Assembly: GCA_012845835.1 (NCBI GenBank) | Contig: JABAKD010000024.1 | Coordinates: forward strand, 5,906,078 to 5,970,077 | From: Undaria pinnatifida | Lineage: Eukaryota; Sar; Phaeophyceae; Laminariales; Alariaceae | DNA length: 64,000 nucleotides | Direction: 5' to 3' | Part shown: positions 24,521-39,500 of the stretch, one piece after another | Layout: each line of letters opens with the position of its first letter | How positions within the stretch are numbered: the first letter of the stretch is position 1 | The notes under the pieces: generated by a model | The model's input: the letters and a program-made list of their open reading frames with translations, nothing else | Database searches by the model: none | Told to the model about the DNA's origin: nothing | Translations under genes and position numbers: made by a program

Positions 24521-27500
24521 CTGCCCGGGCGAGCAACAGATCAGCGCATAAGAAGGGAAAATAACCTCGCCGACCAAAGTATCGTGGGGCAACCACCACC
24601 GAAACGTCAACCAGAGGACAGACAACAGAAACGCGCATTTGTATACGCGCATGCAGACACACGGACAAATCTAAACGCACACACGTGCACACATATGCAC
24701 ACATTTACATACACGCGCATTGTTCGACCACAAAGACCAGCACATTCCCGCACATACTCGCACATACACACGCACACAAGCACAAGCGCGCAATTACCCG
24801 CAGATACACGTACATGCACGCACATACACACGCACACTACTGTAGTACATGTGCGCACATTCACGAACATATACACAAAAACAAAACCACGCAGCTTGCA
24901 AAGATGAGTATTAACCCTTAAATTGATCGAGCTCACAGCTGACGTAGCGAAACATTTAAAACACACACAAACGTTCGTAAAAATAAACGGGTACCTGGTA
25001 CAGTGCACATAACCAGATAGAAATATAGATACGTGTGTTGGAGGTGTTCAATGGTGGTGTGACATACACGGTACCAGAGAGGCCTGTGCCGGACGCTACG
25101 GCGGTTCATCGTCGCACCTCCACCGCACTACTACCACCCTCGCCTAGAAAATTAGTCAAGGCTTTTCGCGGGTCGGATCACGTCTCGTGGGTCGGATCAC
25201 GTCTCGCGAGTCGGGTCACGTCTCGCGGGCCCGCTCGGAACAGAGCGACCTGACCCGACCCGACCCGACCCGTGAGACTCGACAACATCCTGACCCGACC
25301 GGAGGTGACCCATGCCATTTCAATCAACCTCCTGGCCCGACCCGACTCGACCCGCGGGTTTTGGAACACCTCTTGACCCGGCCCGCGGGCCGAATCATGA
25401 CCCGTGAAAAGCCCGTGAAAATTACAAACTAAACACGAAATAAGCACCTCTTGTACCTTACTATCAACATAAAATATTGATGACATTTCCGGGCAGAGTG
25501 GTAAACTTGTGTCGGCTGGTCGGTGTTACTTGCTGGGCTACTCGCGCGGTGGGCAGGTTGCTTTCTTGGCTGTTTCCCCCTATTCAATTTGCCACACCCC
25601 CGGGGTTTCCAGCCAACCACCTCCAGAAGGGAAACCTTGTACCCAACGTATAAAGGCACCTACATACAAGGGCTCTGCATGGGTGCCGGCAGGTATTCGC
25701 CTGATGCGAGTTTCGAAAGGTACGCAGAGCCAAGACACATGCTACGATAAAAGTTACACCGTTTTTCGGCCTGCAGGGTTCTTTACGTCAAGACTTCTAT
25801 ACCCTACCCCAAAACCTTATTTCGAGGAAACTGAATGTGCAGTCAGATAGATGACCACGCCCATGGCCTATGGTGCACAAAACAAAATCGTGTGATGGCG
25901 CAAAAATAAATGGGGCGTATTTCCGACGATTTTGGGTTAAGGAGCCCCGTCATTCAGAAACCAAAAATGCCAAAAAACGGTATACCTACCTCTATCGTAG
26001 CGAGAGTCTCCAACCAATTACGGGGCGCCTTTTCCAGCTGACTGATGAAACCGATTTTTTCTAGGACCGTCGACTGACATTCATCTACAAGATTTTCTGA
26101 GCCTAACGCACACAAGATGACGACAGCTGCTCACATCTTGCTGCGCGAGTTTTCCAGCGACAGCTGTACTATCTCAGCTGGTCTTTTAAAATGGCAACTC
26201 GCGCTTCGCTCGTAATAAAAATCGGATACGAAAAGGACACGGCACCCACACACGTTGAGGACAGCTACAAATATCGCCGGCGGCCGTACAACACAGCAAC
26301 TCGTTTCGCTAGCGCTACCCGCATGTCGTTTTTTGTCACAAGAAAGCGTCCCTTGGGGAGCTCATAGTGGACCTTAGACGTAGTTATGAGGAATACTACT
26401 AGACACATGATGCTGTGGTAAACCGGGGGGGGGGGGGGGACACGCCAGAACTCGTCACGGGTCATGACCCGACCCGGCGAGGTTTTCAAAATCTCGCGGG
26501 TCGAGTCGGGTTGGGTCAGGAGGTGTTAGAAAATCCCACGGGTCTGGTCGGGTCCGGTCAAGAGATTCTCGAACGTCATGGATCAGGAAGGATGACACCG
26601 ACCCGACCCGACCCGGCATCGTAACCCAACCCGGGAAAAGTGACCCGACCCGCAAAAAGTGACCCGACACGGGAAAAGTGAGCCGACCCTGGAAAAATGT
26701 GACCCGACCCAAGAAAATTGACCCGACTCGTGAAAAGTGACCCGACCCGGGAAAAGCGATCCGGCCCGGGAAAGTGACCGACCCAGTAAAAGTGACCCGA
26801 CCCGGAAAAAGTGATCCGACCCAAGAAAAGTGACCCCGCTCGTAAAAAGCAACCCAACCCGGGAAAAGTGATCCGACCCAACAAAAAGTGACCCGACTCA
26901 TCAAAAGTGACCCAATCTGGGAAAATTGACCAGACCCGGGAAAAGTGACCCGACCCAAGAATAATGACCCGACTCGTGAGAAGTGACTCGACCCGGGAGA
27001 CTCGGGAAAAGTGGCCCGACCCAAGAAAAAGTTACCCGACTCGTGAAATGTGTCCTAACCCGGGAAAAGTGACCCGACCCACGAGAAGCGACCCGACCCG
27101 GGAAAAGCGACCTGACCCGTGAAAAGTGACCCGACCCGGGAAAATGCCTAAAAAATAGGGCATAGCATGGGCACCTGAGATAGGTCCGTCTCGCTAGCAT
27201 AAGCCATCTCTTCGAACGTCTGGTGTGGGTTCGCGGTCTCTATCAGCTTGCGGACTTGCGGAGAGCCGTCTCGAGGGTGCCCCGCTAAAACGCTATTCGA
27301 ATATTGATAAAGAGGGGTGACAGAGAACGGCGTGGGCGGGAAGGGAGGGGGGGGGGGGGGTCAAAGACGGGGGTGGAGGTGGAGGTAAAGGGTTGGTGGT
27401 CGAGAAATAGGACTATACCCAAGACTATACCCGTAAAAACATGTTGGGCATAAAATAAAATATGGGGATATATCGGGGCGGGTTTTCTCAATAAGCAGGG

Positions 27501-30500
27501 ATTTTCTTAACAAGATGGATTACTCCGGAGGCAGAACAGCCGGCGTCCCTGGTGGTTCAATTGTAAGCCGCGCAACTATTGAGGTTGACGTCATAGGTTC
27601 GAGCGCCGCAAGAGATTCTTACACGATGACACGCTGAAAACGCGAGAGCACGAGTTAGCGTAATTCGATGCAAATCGCCGGGCATAAAAAGGTGAAATGT
27701 GGCAATGCCGAACCCTGTGCGCCATTAAAATCAAGGCATTTACTGGAGGGGGGACAAAGGAAGACATGGGTGACCACGGCTTGTCCAGAAGGTCACTGAG
27801 AGGGTAAAACCTCTTACGAGTTGAGCCGCAAAGTAAAACCTCTTTCAAGTTGAGCCGCAAAGAACAAGTGATGATGAACAACCAACAACAACAACAACAA
27901 CAACACAAAAAATAACAGGCCCAACTGCGGGACACCTAAGAAAGCATAAACGCATCACCATGATAGAAAAACACCCAACACGTAGAGCAAAAACAGCAGA
28001 ACGGATACAAGCCTATGGAAAGGGGTTGCAAACACGATTTTCGCACACCCGGTACAGAAAAAACAGACGGGTCAGAGGAGACCAAGGGAAAAACATGGGA
28101 GTTGAAGTAGGAGGCAAACATGATTCCTGGGAACGGACGAAACAGCCACTAACCGCAGAGGAAATCCACGTGTACATCCTCCTAACGACTAGAAATCCCC
28201 GTGTGTAGCCCCCTCCTCTCCCCCATCTTCTCCCCTCTCCTTACCCTCCCCTGCTACCTCTCTCCCTCCCCCCTCCCCGCCCCCTCTCGCTTACCCCCAC
28301 CCCCATCCCCTCCATCACTCCAATCCCCTCCGGGCTGACATACATGTGTTTTTCCTCGCGCAGAAGAAGGGTCTCGTATCGTCGAGCATCCGGGATTTTC
28401 CGCTGCGTGGTGACGTTGATCGATAGCCCGCTGGACCTAAACGTTTGGTTAGAGCCGTTGGTTAGAGCCGTCGGGGTACGTAGAGACTTTCGGCTTTGGA
28501 GACGTTGGAGACGTGAATCCTTCCTATTTTCCCATTCGCCCTGATGCCAACCCTGAATTGATCATAGTATGATTCCAAGTGTTTTGTCACCATTTTTTAG
28601 GACTGCGGCTCTAAACGTGACAAAGTACCGTTCTTAATGACACGCAAAAACAGCAACGACGAAAAACATTTTACTAGTCGGTTGCCATAATACGACAGTT
28701 CTGCAAATATCGGAAGTTTGAGTTAGCCTATCATTAAAAACGGCCCCACGGTCAATCGTCAGCATCTGCGCCGCACAAGCACCGGTTACAAAACGGAAGT
28801 ACCTAATCGTGGTCGACGTGGCTGAACGGGTACAATCGCAAACTTAGGATGCATGCGTTGACCTACACAAAAACGCCTAACAACAAATATTTTTAACGGC
28901 GATGACACCTGGAGAAAAAACAGGGGGTAAACGCCGATAGAAAAGGCAAAGCTAAAACCCCCCAGTGCTGAGGGCTCGTCCGGTTCCCATTGAGTCGGGA
29001 CGGGCCGGCCGACCAGTCGAGTCGAAGATCTGCCTCTCACGCTATCTCACTTTTTGATTGTCATCTCGAAAGGCGCGTCGCTCGTGAGGCCTTCGAACAG
29101 CGTCCGTAGGTCCTGTGCCATCTGGTGCTCCTGCGGCCGACCATGGGTAAGGCAACGGGGGGAAACAAACAATTTATCAAAATTATTTCAGATACGTCAG
29201 CTGTGAGTTCGACCAGTTGAGCGGTTGACGCCAATCTTCGCAAGCTGTGCTATACTTCGGCCGTGCGTTGGTACGGATGTATTATTCTCTGAGGATATAG
29301 GTCAATGAATTCCATGTAAAATACCGGTAGGTTTTTAAAAATTAAAAACAACGGTCTCGGGTGTGCGCGTAAGCAAGCAGCTCCATCCACAGAAACGACA
29401 ACTGCAACGGCAACAGCGACGGGGAAAACACCATCACCCTGTACAGCACCGTTACCACCACCACAACCACAACCACAACCAACACCAACACCAACGCCTT
29501 TGCCACCCTTAACTCAACCACCACAGCAACCGTCGCAACCATAACCACCACCAACGGCACCACCCCATTCCAACCCCCTCCCCTCCCCTCCCCTCCCCTC
29601 CCCTCCCCTCTCCTCCCTCCCCCTCCCCTCCCCTACCAAAACCGTTACAGCCCCTTTTTTTCCTACCACCCCTCCCCCCACCTTCCGCGACGACTAGCAC
29701 TACTATAACCCCCCCCCACCCCCCTGCCCAACCACACCACCTCCCCTCCCTCCTCCTCTACCAAAACCATCACGTCACCACCCCTGAATGCCCTACCCCC
29801 CCCCCGCCCCCGCGCCGCCCTCCCACGGAAACAATCACCCCTGTTGCGGTTTCCCGCCACTCAGCCTCTCGGTCTGGGGAATTTTTTCATTCTCCCCCAT
29901 CGATTCCAGTGCGTGACCAACCACAGCATCGCCCCATCCCCTCGTCGCTGCCGCCTCCATACAAAAACCAAAGCGAAACATGCAGGTTCACCGAAAAGAA
30001 AACAAACAACCCCCCCCTGCTCCCGCCTCCATACAAAAATCAAAGCGAACCTAAAACGCTTCCATAACCGCCTCCCGCCGCTCGGGCCCTTGACTCCCTC
30101 TCCTCCGTCGGCTACAGTGCGAAGCCACCAACACCACCCCCCGCTTCCGCCTCCTTAGCAAATCAAAACGAGCAAAGCGGAGGTTAATGACCTCGCCAGC
30201 ACATGTTAGGTTACCTTGAAAAAACGAAGCAACCCCCAGTCCCCCCCTCCAATCATCTCCACCCCGCTACCCCCTCCACTCCCGTCCCCGTTTCGATACC
30301 AGAATAACATAAAATGGAACGAAATCGGAAAAAAAATTGCCGCCCATCCACCCCTCCCTGCTCCCGCCTCCTTAACAAAATCGATACAAAAAACAGAACC
30401 TAATCCCCCCCTCCCCCCGAAAAAAACCACGTCCATTACCGTCTCGCGGTTTTCCGCCTGGGCCCTCTTCCCCTTCTCACCTAGAGACTCCAGTGCGCGA

Positions 30501-33500
30501 CCACCACTACCACTAAGATATCCACGCTGATACCCATTCCCCCCCCCCTCCCGCCTCCATACAACAATCAGTACGAAAAACAGAACTAAATATCCCCGTC
30601 TCCGACCCTCCCACCCGTCACCTAAATAATCGTCTGCCGCCATTCGGCCTGGGCCTTTGTCTTCAGCTCCGCCAACAACACCATCCCCCTCCCCTCCCCT
30701 CCACGACCACCCCTCCTTTTGCCCCCCGGCCCAAGGGGATGAGGCAAGATAAGCAACAAAAACTTACGTAGAGCACCATTCTTGGAGGCGTTTCTACTAG
30801 GAGCAGGAACGGAGCTCCGTCTCAAAAGGGGTGCGTGATCAATGGTCAAATGACCAAGGCAAGCAAAAAACGAGCACCCCCCCGCGCCCCCTCCCCCACC
30901 AAATAAGCACCCACCTCCATGACCGTCTCTCGCCTTTCAGCCTGGACCCTAGTCTCCCTCATATGCACAGATTCCAGTGCGTTGCCATCACTCACACTGA
31001 TATCCCGGCTATTACCCCCGCCCCCCCCCTCCCCCCTCCCTCCTCAATACAAGAAAAAAAGCACAAACAACATAGTCAAATTCCCATCCCCCTTCCCCCT
31101 CCCCCGCCCCTCCCAAATCACCTCTATAAACCGTCAGTCGCAGTTCGGCCTCGGACCTCTTTTCCAGCCTCGCCAACACCACCCCCCTCCCCTTTACTAC
31201 CCCCACACCCCCCAACCCCGCCCCCCAAAAGTCCTTCCCCGCTCACCCAAAGTGGTCTAACCAGAAAACAAACAAATCAATTGGAAGTTTCATCCACGCG
31301 CAGGAAGGTACGCACACGGGGCGAAGGTCCGCCTCACGAGCGGTTCTCAAAACAAAGAGTAGGATGCAGCTCATCCTTCATGCCCTTCATGCGACTCGCC
31401 GAACACCTCACGGCGCTTCACGCTTGCTGCACGCGACGTCTGCCTGATCGGTGAAAATCTAACGTGCTTCGTCCCGGCATAGTAGGGATGCGAAGGTCTA
31501 TGGCCTTAAATTTACACCTATGCATGAATGAGTAACCCCCCCCCCCCCCGCGCCTCCCCCCTCCTTCCCTTCCTCCGCCCCCCCCCCCCCCCCCCTCCCC
31601 CCTCCCCCTCCTCCTCCCCCCCCCCCCTATAGAAAGTAGAGAGAAAACGATCGCTATCCTAGGAGATAGATGGTGGCCGCAGACGGTGAAACAGGACGGG
31701 GACAGGACAAGCAAACAGTTTCTATGTAGCACATGGAAGAAGCGTAATGAGCGCCCAAAACATTGGAGGTGTCTCTGTTGTGTTCTCTGTCTCTGCTTGG
31801 AGTAGGAACGGTGCTCCGTCTCCAAAGGGATGCGTGGTCAATGGTCAAACGACTAAGGCAAGCAACAAATGAGTACGCCCTCCCCCCCTCCCGTTCCTTT
31901 CCTCCCCCCCCTCCCCCCCATCCCCCACCCCTCTCCTCCCCCCCCCACACACACACCAATCACCCACCTCCATGACCGTCTCCCTCCACTCGGCCTGGGC
32001 CCTCATCTCCCGCTTTTCCACGGATTCCAGTACGTTGCCATCACCACCTCCAATATCCCCGCTGATGTTTCCCCCGAATAGGGTAAGCCCTCTCCTTATG
32101 AAACCCGCCCCATTGTAGCAGTGCAGGTACTCCGATGTGGTTAGCTTGCGTGTGACGATGTCCTTGATGGCGGCATCCCGATTGTCCTTTGCGGCCAGCA
32201 GCTCCTTGCCCGACTTGGTTATGAACCTGAAGGTATGTCATGTACGGAGGCGGGAGCGGGGCGGGGGGGGGGTGTACTCAGTTTGGTGTGGGTGGGGGGG
32301 GGGTAACTCATTTTTTGCTCGCTTTAGTCATTTGCCCATTAACCACGCATTCCTTTCGAGACGGAGCACCGTTTCGACTCCTAGTGGAGACGATCCCAAC
32401 AATACGGAACTCATCATATTTTTTTCATGTACCAGGTACTGCACTCGATAAAAAGTGTTGCTTAAAGTATCCCCTTCGTGTATCGCCGTCTGGGGTGGGG
32501 GGGGGGTATGTTTCAATTTACGTGTACGAAATATTCCATATTGTATTTTTTCGTTTTTATTGTAACATAAATATGATCCACTGGCGCGGCCAGCGGTTCG
32601 TGGCCGGACTTCGTCTCGACCCTACATTTGATACTTTGTATGCAAGCGGGAGCGAGGTGAGGGCCATTTCAAATGGTGTCTTTTTTATTTTTCGTGAAGG
32701 AAACGAAGGTCAGCGGCTCCTAGCCCGACTCTTTCACGAACCAAAATATTGATTTTTCGGTTTGGCCTTTATACTGACGCTTGAAACCACGAAAAAAGGA
32801 AAGCAAAGCGAAAACAAAGTAAAAACCAACCCAAGACCAAAACCACGAGCAAAACAAAAAACAACAAAATACCCCGAAGATACCGCCCACCCTACCCTCA
32901 AAAACTGAATGCCCCGCCCTTTTCCCCTCGCCTGCCCCCCCCCCCAAAAAAAACACACACACACACACACCAAACCCAACAAACACCCTCCCACCACCCC
33001 CCACCTCCCCACCCCCGCCCACGACCCAAAATACCAACTCCCACAACCACCAAAACAAAAAATTCCATCCACCCCGCCCCTCCCCGGAACCCCAAAACAA
33101 CACCCCATCACCACCGAAAAGCTACACCCCCCCCGAGAGACCGGGCGTGCGCCCCCAAAGCACCCCCCAACCACCATGAAAATCCCCCCCCGCCCCCGTC
33201 CCCCCGCGATCCAGGAAAACCACCCCCCAGCAAAAAACAACTCCCCATCCCCCCCTCCTCCCTGCTCACCCATTTAACTCTTCCTCGTGACAAATAGCCC
33301 TGGAGGTCATCATCAAAGCAGACCTCAGCAGGGTCAGATCGACCCCGGGGCCTCTCTCGCGCCCCTCCTCTTCCTCGCGCCGCCCCTCCCCTCCCCCCGC
33401 CCCACCCCCAACCCCAACCCCAACGCTCCCCACCACCTCCCCCTCCACATCTCCAAAAAAACTGACGGTTACGGGATCGGGCATGCTTTCGACCAAGGCG

Positions 33501-36500
33501 GGACTGTTTGAGGCTGCTACCCCTGTTCCTGCTACCACGCCTGTAGTTGTCACCACAGGAGGCATTTTTCTAGAAGGGGGGTTCTTGGGGAGGGGGGCAG
33601 ACGGGTAGAGAAGCCGCGGCGGCCGGTACTGGGATCACACAAGAGGAGGGGGGAGGAAGGAGGAGGGGGGGCGGAAGGAGGAGGGGGGGGGAAGGAGGAG
33701 GGGGGGGAAGGAGGACGGGGGGGAAGGAGGAGGGGGGGGAAGGAGGAGGGGGGGGGAGGAGGAGGGGGGGGAAGGAGGAGGGGGGGGGGGGGGGAGGAGA
33801 TGGGGGGGGTGGGAGAGGGAGGGGGGAGGGAGGGGGGGCGCACTTAGTTGTTGCTCGCCTTTGTCATTTGGCCATTCACCACGCAACCCTTTCGAGACGG
33901 AGCAACGTTCCTACTCCTAATGGAAACAGAGACACCTCCAACATCCGGGCGCTCAGTACGTATCTTCCACATACAACATGCAACTTTTTCCCTATCTCGC
34001 AGTGAATGGCATGTTTTACAGCGCTGTTGCCAACCAACGCCACCCCAATATACATTTAATGTTTTACAGCGTCTCGGTGCCAACCAAGGCCAACTATTAT
34101 ATATAGAATATGTGGGGGGGGGCATTATCATCAGCACGCGTAGCAGGAAGAGGGGAGGGGGCGTCGAGGATACTGAAAGCGGACCGCGTGCGATATTACG
34201 GGCGGATAATGGGACGGGCAGCTATTTGAAGCGTTTTTTTGAACGAGCGTCTTCTAGTATTCGCGTCCGTCAACGCATAACATCAGCGCCAAAAGCAATG
34301 GGTAACATTCCGTTGATATAAAAAAAAAACGTACTCGGCACCAGCATCAACAACAACACCAACAACTAAACGAAAGTATAAAGAAGAACAACACCAATAG
34401 CGCCAGAAATAACAACAACAGCAGCACCAATACCACCGATACTAACACCAACACCAACACCAACATCAACCCCACCGTTGTCTCCAACACAGCGCAACGA
34501 CAGCGAGGCAGGAAGCGAAGCTGTGGTCGAGGCCAAGCTGTTGTTGATGCCGCCGTTCTCACACCAAAACAAAACAAAACCACGTGCGGAACACGAAACA
34601 AGGTAAAATAGTAAACTACTGTGTATACCCGATACATAACAAACAACCATACATTCGGTCCGACGAAACACGTCTGTTTTCGGACGCATGCTACGATAGA
34701 GGTATTAAGGTATACCTTTTTTTGGCAAAATCACTTTCTCAATGACGGGGCTCCTTAACCCAAAATCGTCGGAAAAAAAATAAATAATAGGCATACTTTT
34801 CTCCCCGTGGTTCTCGTTCGTGTACCTAGGCCATGGGGTTTTTCCCATCCGGTACGTGTAGCAGTTTCCTTTTTCTCCAAATCATTTTTTGCCTTGGCAG
34901 AGGTCTTAGCCCCTTTACAACTGGAAACCCGTTTTTGGGGACAAAAATTTTTGGATTTAGTACAAGGGGGGTCCGGGGGCTCTAAAGGGGTTAACAGAGG
35001 TCTTAAGCTCCCAAATTGAGGGGTAGAATTAGAAAAAAAGCTGTGCCCCTCTATCATAGGTGGCCATCTCTCGCTTCCGACTCACCTCTGAAACAACGGC
35101 GAACACCAAATCGAAGAATGCCGCGGTTCTAAGATGGTCTCCCCGCTTGGGCGTCAGCTACACGAGACGAGACAGGAGCATCGACGCAACGATCAATCCC
35201 GCCCACCAAACACAAAAAAACGAGCAACAAAAACAATGTTGAAAACAGCGATTTTCAGCGGGTGTGTGTATGTGTTAAACAAGACACGAAGTGTGGAAAG
35301 GCGCGTGGGAAGGGAGAGGGGGGAATGGCGGGAGATGGAAAGCGAGAAAAATATGTGGAAGGGCATTTGGGAGGGGGAGGGGGGGGGGGACTAATTTCAT
35401 GCGTAGCCCAACGGTAGTCGAGGGTTAAAGAAAAACTGTTGAACACGGCAGTTGGCGGAAGGGGGGGGGGGTGGGGCGGGGGAGGGAGTGTTAAACGAGA
35501 CAGCAGATGTGGAAAGGAAAGACGGCTGGGATGGAGAAGGGGGGGGAAGGGGTGGTTGTTAAACGAGGAATAAATGTGGATAGGCATGATGGAGGGGGGG
35601 GGGCGTACTCATTTGTTGCTTGCCTCAGTCATTTGACCATTGACCACGCATCCCTTTCGAGACGGGCCACCGTTCCTACTCCTAATAGACACCTCCAACA
35701 TTTGGGCACTCATTACGTCTTATTCATATACTACACAGAAACTCTTTGCTTATCTTATCCCCTTTCTGTTTCGCCGTCTGCGGCCACCATTTATCTCCTA
35801 GGATCGCGATCGTTTTCTCGCTACTCTTTAGTCTACCAAGCTCTTCCATGTCACATTCGTAATTTTCTCATTTCCTCCTGTAACACATCCCGTTCCTTCT
35901 CGTATATTTCACATTATCCTACTATGTGTGTCCTACTCTCCATTGTTGTGCCACACGGGCACACATGGGGGGGGAAGGGGGGGTAGGGTAAACGAAAAAA
36001 AGGTGGAAAAGCATGTACGAGGTGGGCGAGGGGGTTGTTAGAGGCTTTAGTGGCGCGTCCCATGATCACCAACACTAACGATACCAACACCGACCCCAAC
36101 ACCAACACCAACTCCAACACTAACATCAACACCGAACACCAACTCCAACACTAACACCAACACCCAACACCCACACCAACATCAACACCCAACACCAAAC
36201 ACCAACACCAACACCAACACCAACACCAACACCAACACCAAACACCAACACCAACACCAACACCAACACCAACACCAACACCAACATCAACACCAACACC
36301 AACACCAACACCAACAGCGGTTTATGCGTGTGTGATTTTCATATCATACTGACATACTGATACTCCCACCCATTGACATCCAGCACCCACAGTGCCCGCG
36401 TCGATGCCTCATCCTATGATAGAGAGAGACGCTCTGTGGTTACAATCTATGAGACAGAGAGATACGCATTTTACATCGCAAACGCTGTAACGGTACCTTC

Positions 36501-39500
36501 ACAGTAACCCTAAGCCCGCGAGTACGCCAAACAAAAAGAAACGCGGTGGTCAACAGCTCGATTCAGCTCAGCTCAGCTCAGCTCAGCCAAGACGTGCCTA
36601 AACAGCGCGGTCGATAAACCGCACGCCATCGAGATTAGCAATAATAATGAAAAACAATCGCCATAGACTCGTTATTTATACCGAATAATGCTAAAAAGCA
36701 GCACAAATTGGACCCAGCGAATCTGGGAAAGTTTCCCAGATGAGAACCTCCGTTATTATATATATATATGTATAATGTATATTGTGGATACCAGGCCCTA
36801 TCCCCTAGATCGTACCGCCTCGTTATCACTAGAATCCTTCACGGCCATCCTAGCTCCTCGAGGGCACTCTGAGGTGTTCCCTCATTGCTGACCGTCGAGC
36901 GTGCGGTTACGCACATATCCCACCTGGGTGGGTCTCCACACCTACATCTACGAAAGAGATCAACCTGCTACGGGACTACCGTTCCAGAATATATCATTTT
37001 AAGAATTACTTCCACAGCTCGAGGCTTTACCTTCAGCGACCTTGTGGACAAGCAGTGGTCACGGGTGTCTTCCTTTCTTCTCCCCGGAACATGCCTCCCT
37101 TCTGATCGCGCGTAGGGGTCGGCATGCCCGGTCTTGAGTGTTTTATGCTCGTCGATTTTCATGGAATTGTGCTAACTCACGCTCACGCGCTTCCCGCTAT
37201 TAATACTCATTATCAACGCGAGAAAAATCCCTACTTGTATATACATCACGAATATGCATTCGATCACGAATATGCATTCGGTGAGACCAAAAGCACATAC
37301 AGTCAGATTTGTTTCGGTCAAAAAGATCCAGCGGTATATTCTGTTGAACGCCATAGCAGAGATGAAAAACTAATGAAATCGGGTTTTCGACGAGAAAAAA
37401 CTCCTTGGAATAAGCATGGGATAATTTTGGTGTATCAACAGCCAAAATATAAGACCATTCTGGTAGTTGATAAGACCAGTTCAATTGGCTTTGTCGCCGG
37501 GGCCTTCTTAAATTGGGCACGGCACTGTAGCGGGTTGTGCTTCACATGAATAACTCCGATAGTCAAAAATGTTTCCGCCAAAAACATCTACCTCCACAGC
37601 ATGCGACACCAGTAAAGGATCTCTTATTTCTGACCAGGATGGACTACTTATGTAAGGCAGGGTGTGCCTTATACTATTTTCAGTGCAAAATAGTCCATGT
37701 TCTTATTTTCGTCAAAAAAGCGACCCCGAAACTCTTAGCTGCCAAATTATTGAGCGCCGTCGCGGACACGGCATTGAATAGAGCACGCGGCTACTGAGCC
37801 CAAAGCGAATTACAATGGCGGCTCCACTTTGAGACACGCCGTGACGAACCCCTTCATCTGGTCTCATCTCCAGTTCGGTCTTATTCCGCTGTGAGACCCC
37901 TTTGGTCTCAATCCGGCATACTACTAAAACCCGATTCAAGACCTCGTTGGTCTTGATCCGGGACACTATTATACTAAAAACCCGGGGGGAAAGTCATGCA
38001 CGTGTAAACTGCACACGATTTCTTCGGCTAAAAGGTTCGCTCATACCGGCCCCGACGTCCTCGAAAGGCAGACAAGTTGAAGGTGAAAACGAATCGTAAT
38101 AGGCTGACTGCACTTCGATGGATCCATCAAACAAATAGTGAAATACTTTAAAATACCAACACCAACCACTATAGTAGAAAAAAACAAACTATGTATATAT
38201 ATGTTTTTTTAACAAAACAATATGACCCCTCCCATTAAGAAAAAACTCACCCACATAGTATATTACAAGTACCAACAACGCAGCTTGCAAAGATGAGTAT
38301 TGACCCGAAATTCGTCGAACTCACGGCTGACGTCCTTGAAATATTTTCATAAAATAGTGCACTGACATGTCAAGTCAAGGGTCTTGTAAATACCAACAGT
38401 TGTACAGGCGACATTCTAGTAACGCCGTTTTGGGGCGTAGGGGGTAAATCGGTAATATCTACCAGGGGATTTTTTTTTCGTGACAGGCCTGTCTTACCCG
38501 GCCTTATCTCCCAAAATGTCTTAAAACGGATGGTCTCAATGGGGTAACCGGTTTAAGACCCGCCTGGAACAGGCCAGTGTTACCCCTCTTCATCTCCGTG
38601 ACGCTTTTATCAATACCAGGTAGGTTACAGTACAGGCGTCACACACAAGCCGACGTGACCGCTCTTAACGCCTTTACAACTGGAAACCTGCTTTGGGGGG
38701 AAAATCACTTGAAATTTGTATAGGGAGGGAGTTTGAGGCTTTCACGGGGTTAAGTTTGTACTCTCTTTCTATAGGCGCTCTTTAACGGGGTGCCCTACTG
38801 TATCCCCTGCCATAAAACGAGTCCAAAAATACATCATACCTGAACAGGGCGGCTGATAAAGCGCAATCCGTCGAGGACAATTTCCAGCAGCTCCCCTGAA
38901 AGAGCTCTGTTCGCTTTGAGCAGCTGAGTAAGGCTCTCGGGCGATATCCTGTCGAACAGGCACATCGTTTCTTCGCATGGCCATAGGGCGGGGGGGAAAA
39001 GAGGAGGGGGACGGCGATGGGGGAGGAGGAGAAATGGGGCAACATGCACGGATCGAGCAACAGCAAGACGAAGATCATGAGTAAGACCAGAGGGTGTGTA
39101 GGAAAAACCGAGCAATTAGCTAATCCACCGATCGATCGGCTGGCCAACAGCACGACCCGCCACCACAGATGTCAGGAGGCGGTCAGTCAAGGATACACTC
39201 CCAGCGGTCATGGGTGTCAAACCGATCGTTCCACACATAAACCAAGTAGTGTGGCGTCAGTCAAGGCAAAGTATTGACAAATTGCCGTCGGTCAAGGGGT
39301 CAGTCAAGGCAAAGTATTGAAAAATTGCCGTCAGTCAAGGGGTCAAAGTGCTTTCTCCTGACATCTTCCGCCACCACTGCAGAAGCGGCCAGCATAAATC
39401 AGGATACGGTAGTAGTACCTGTCGACTACGGACAACGATTGACGTCAAACAAAAGCGTAAGAGTTATAGTAATACTATGTCATACCTGGTATAGTATAGT

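Noticed and set aside
30831-31454. 207-codon plus-strand Pro-rich frame
   Set aside because: C-rich intronic sequence that includes decayed exon copies on the other strand; no domain and no splice support.
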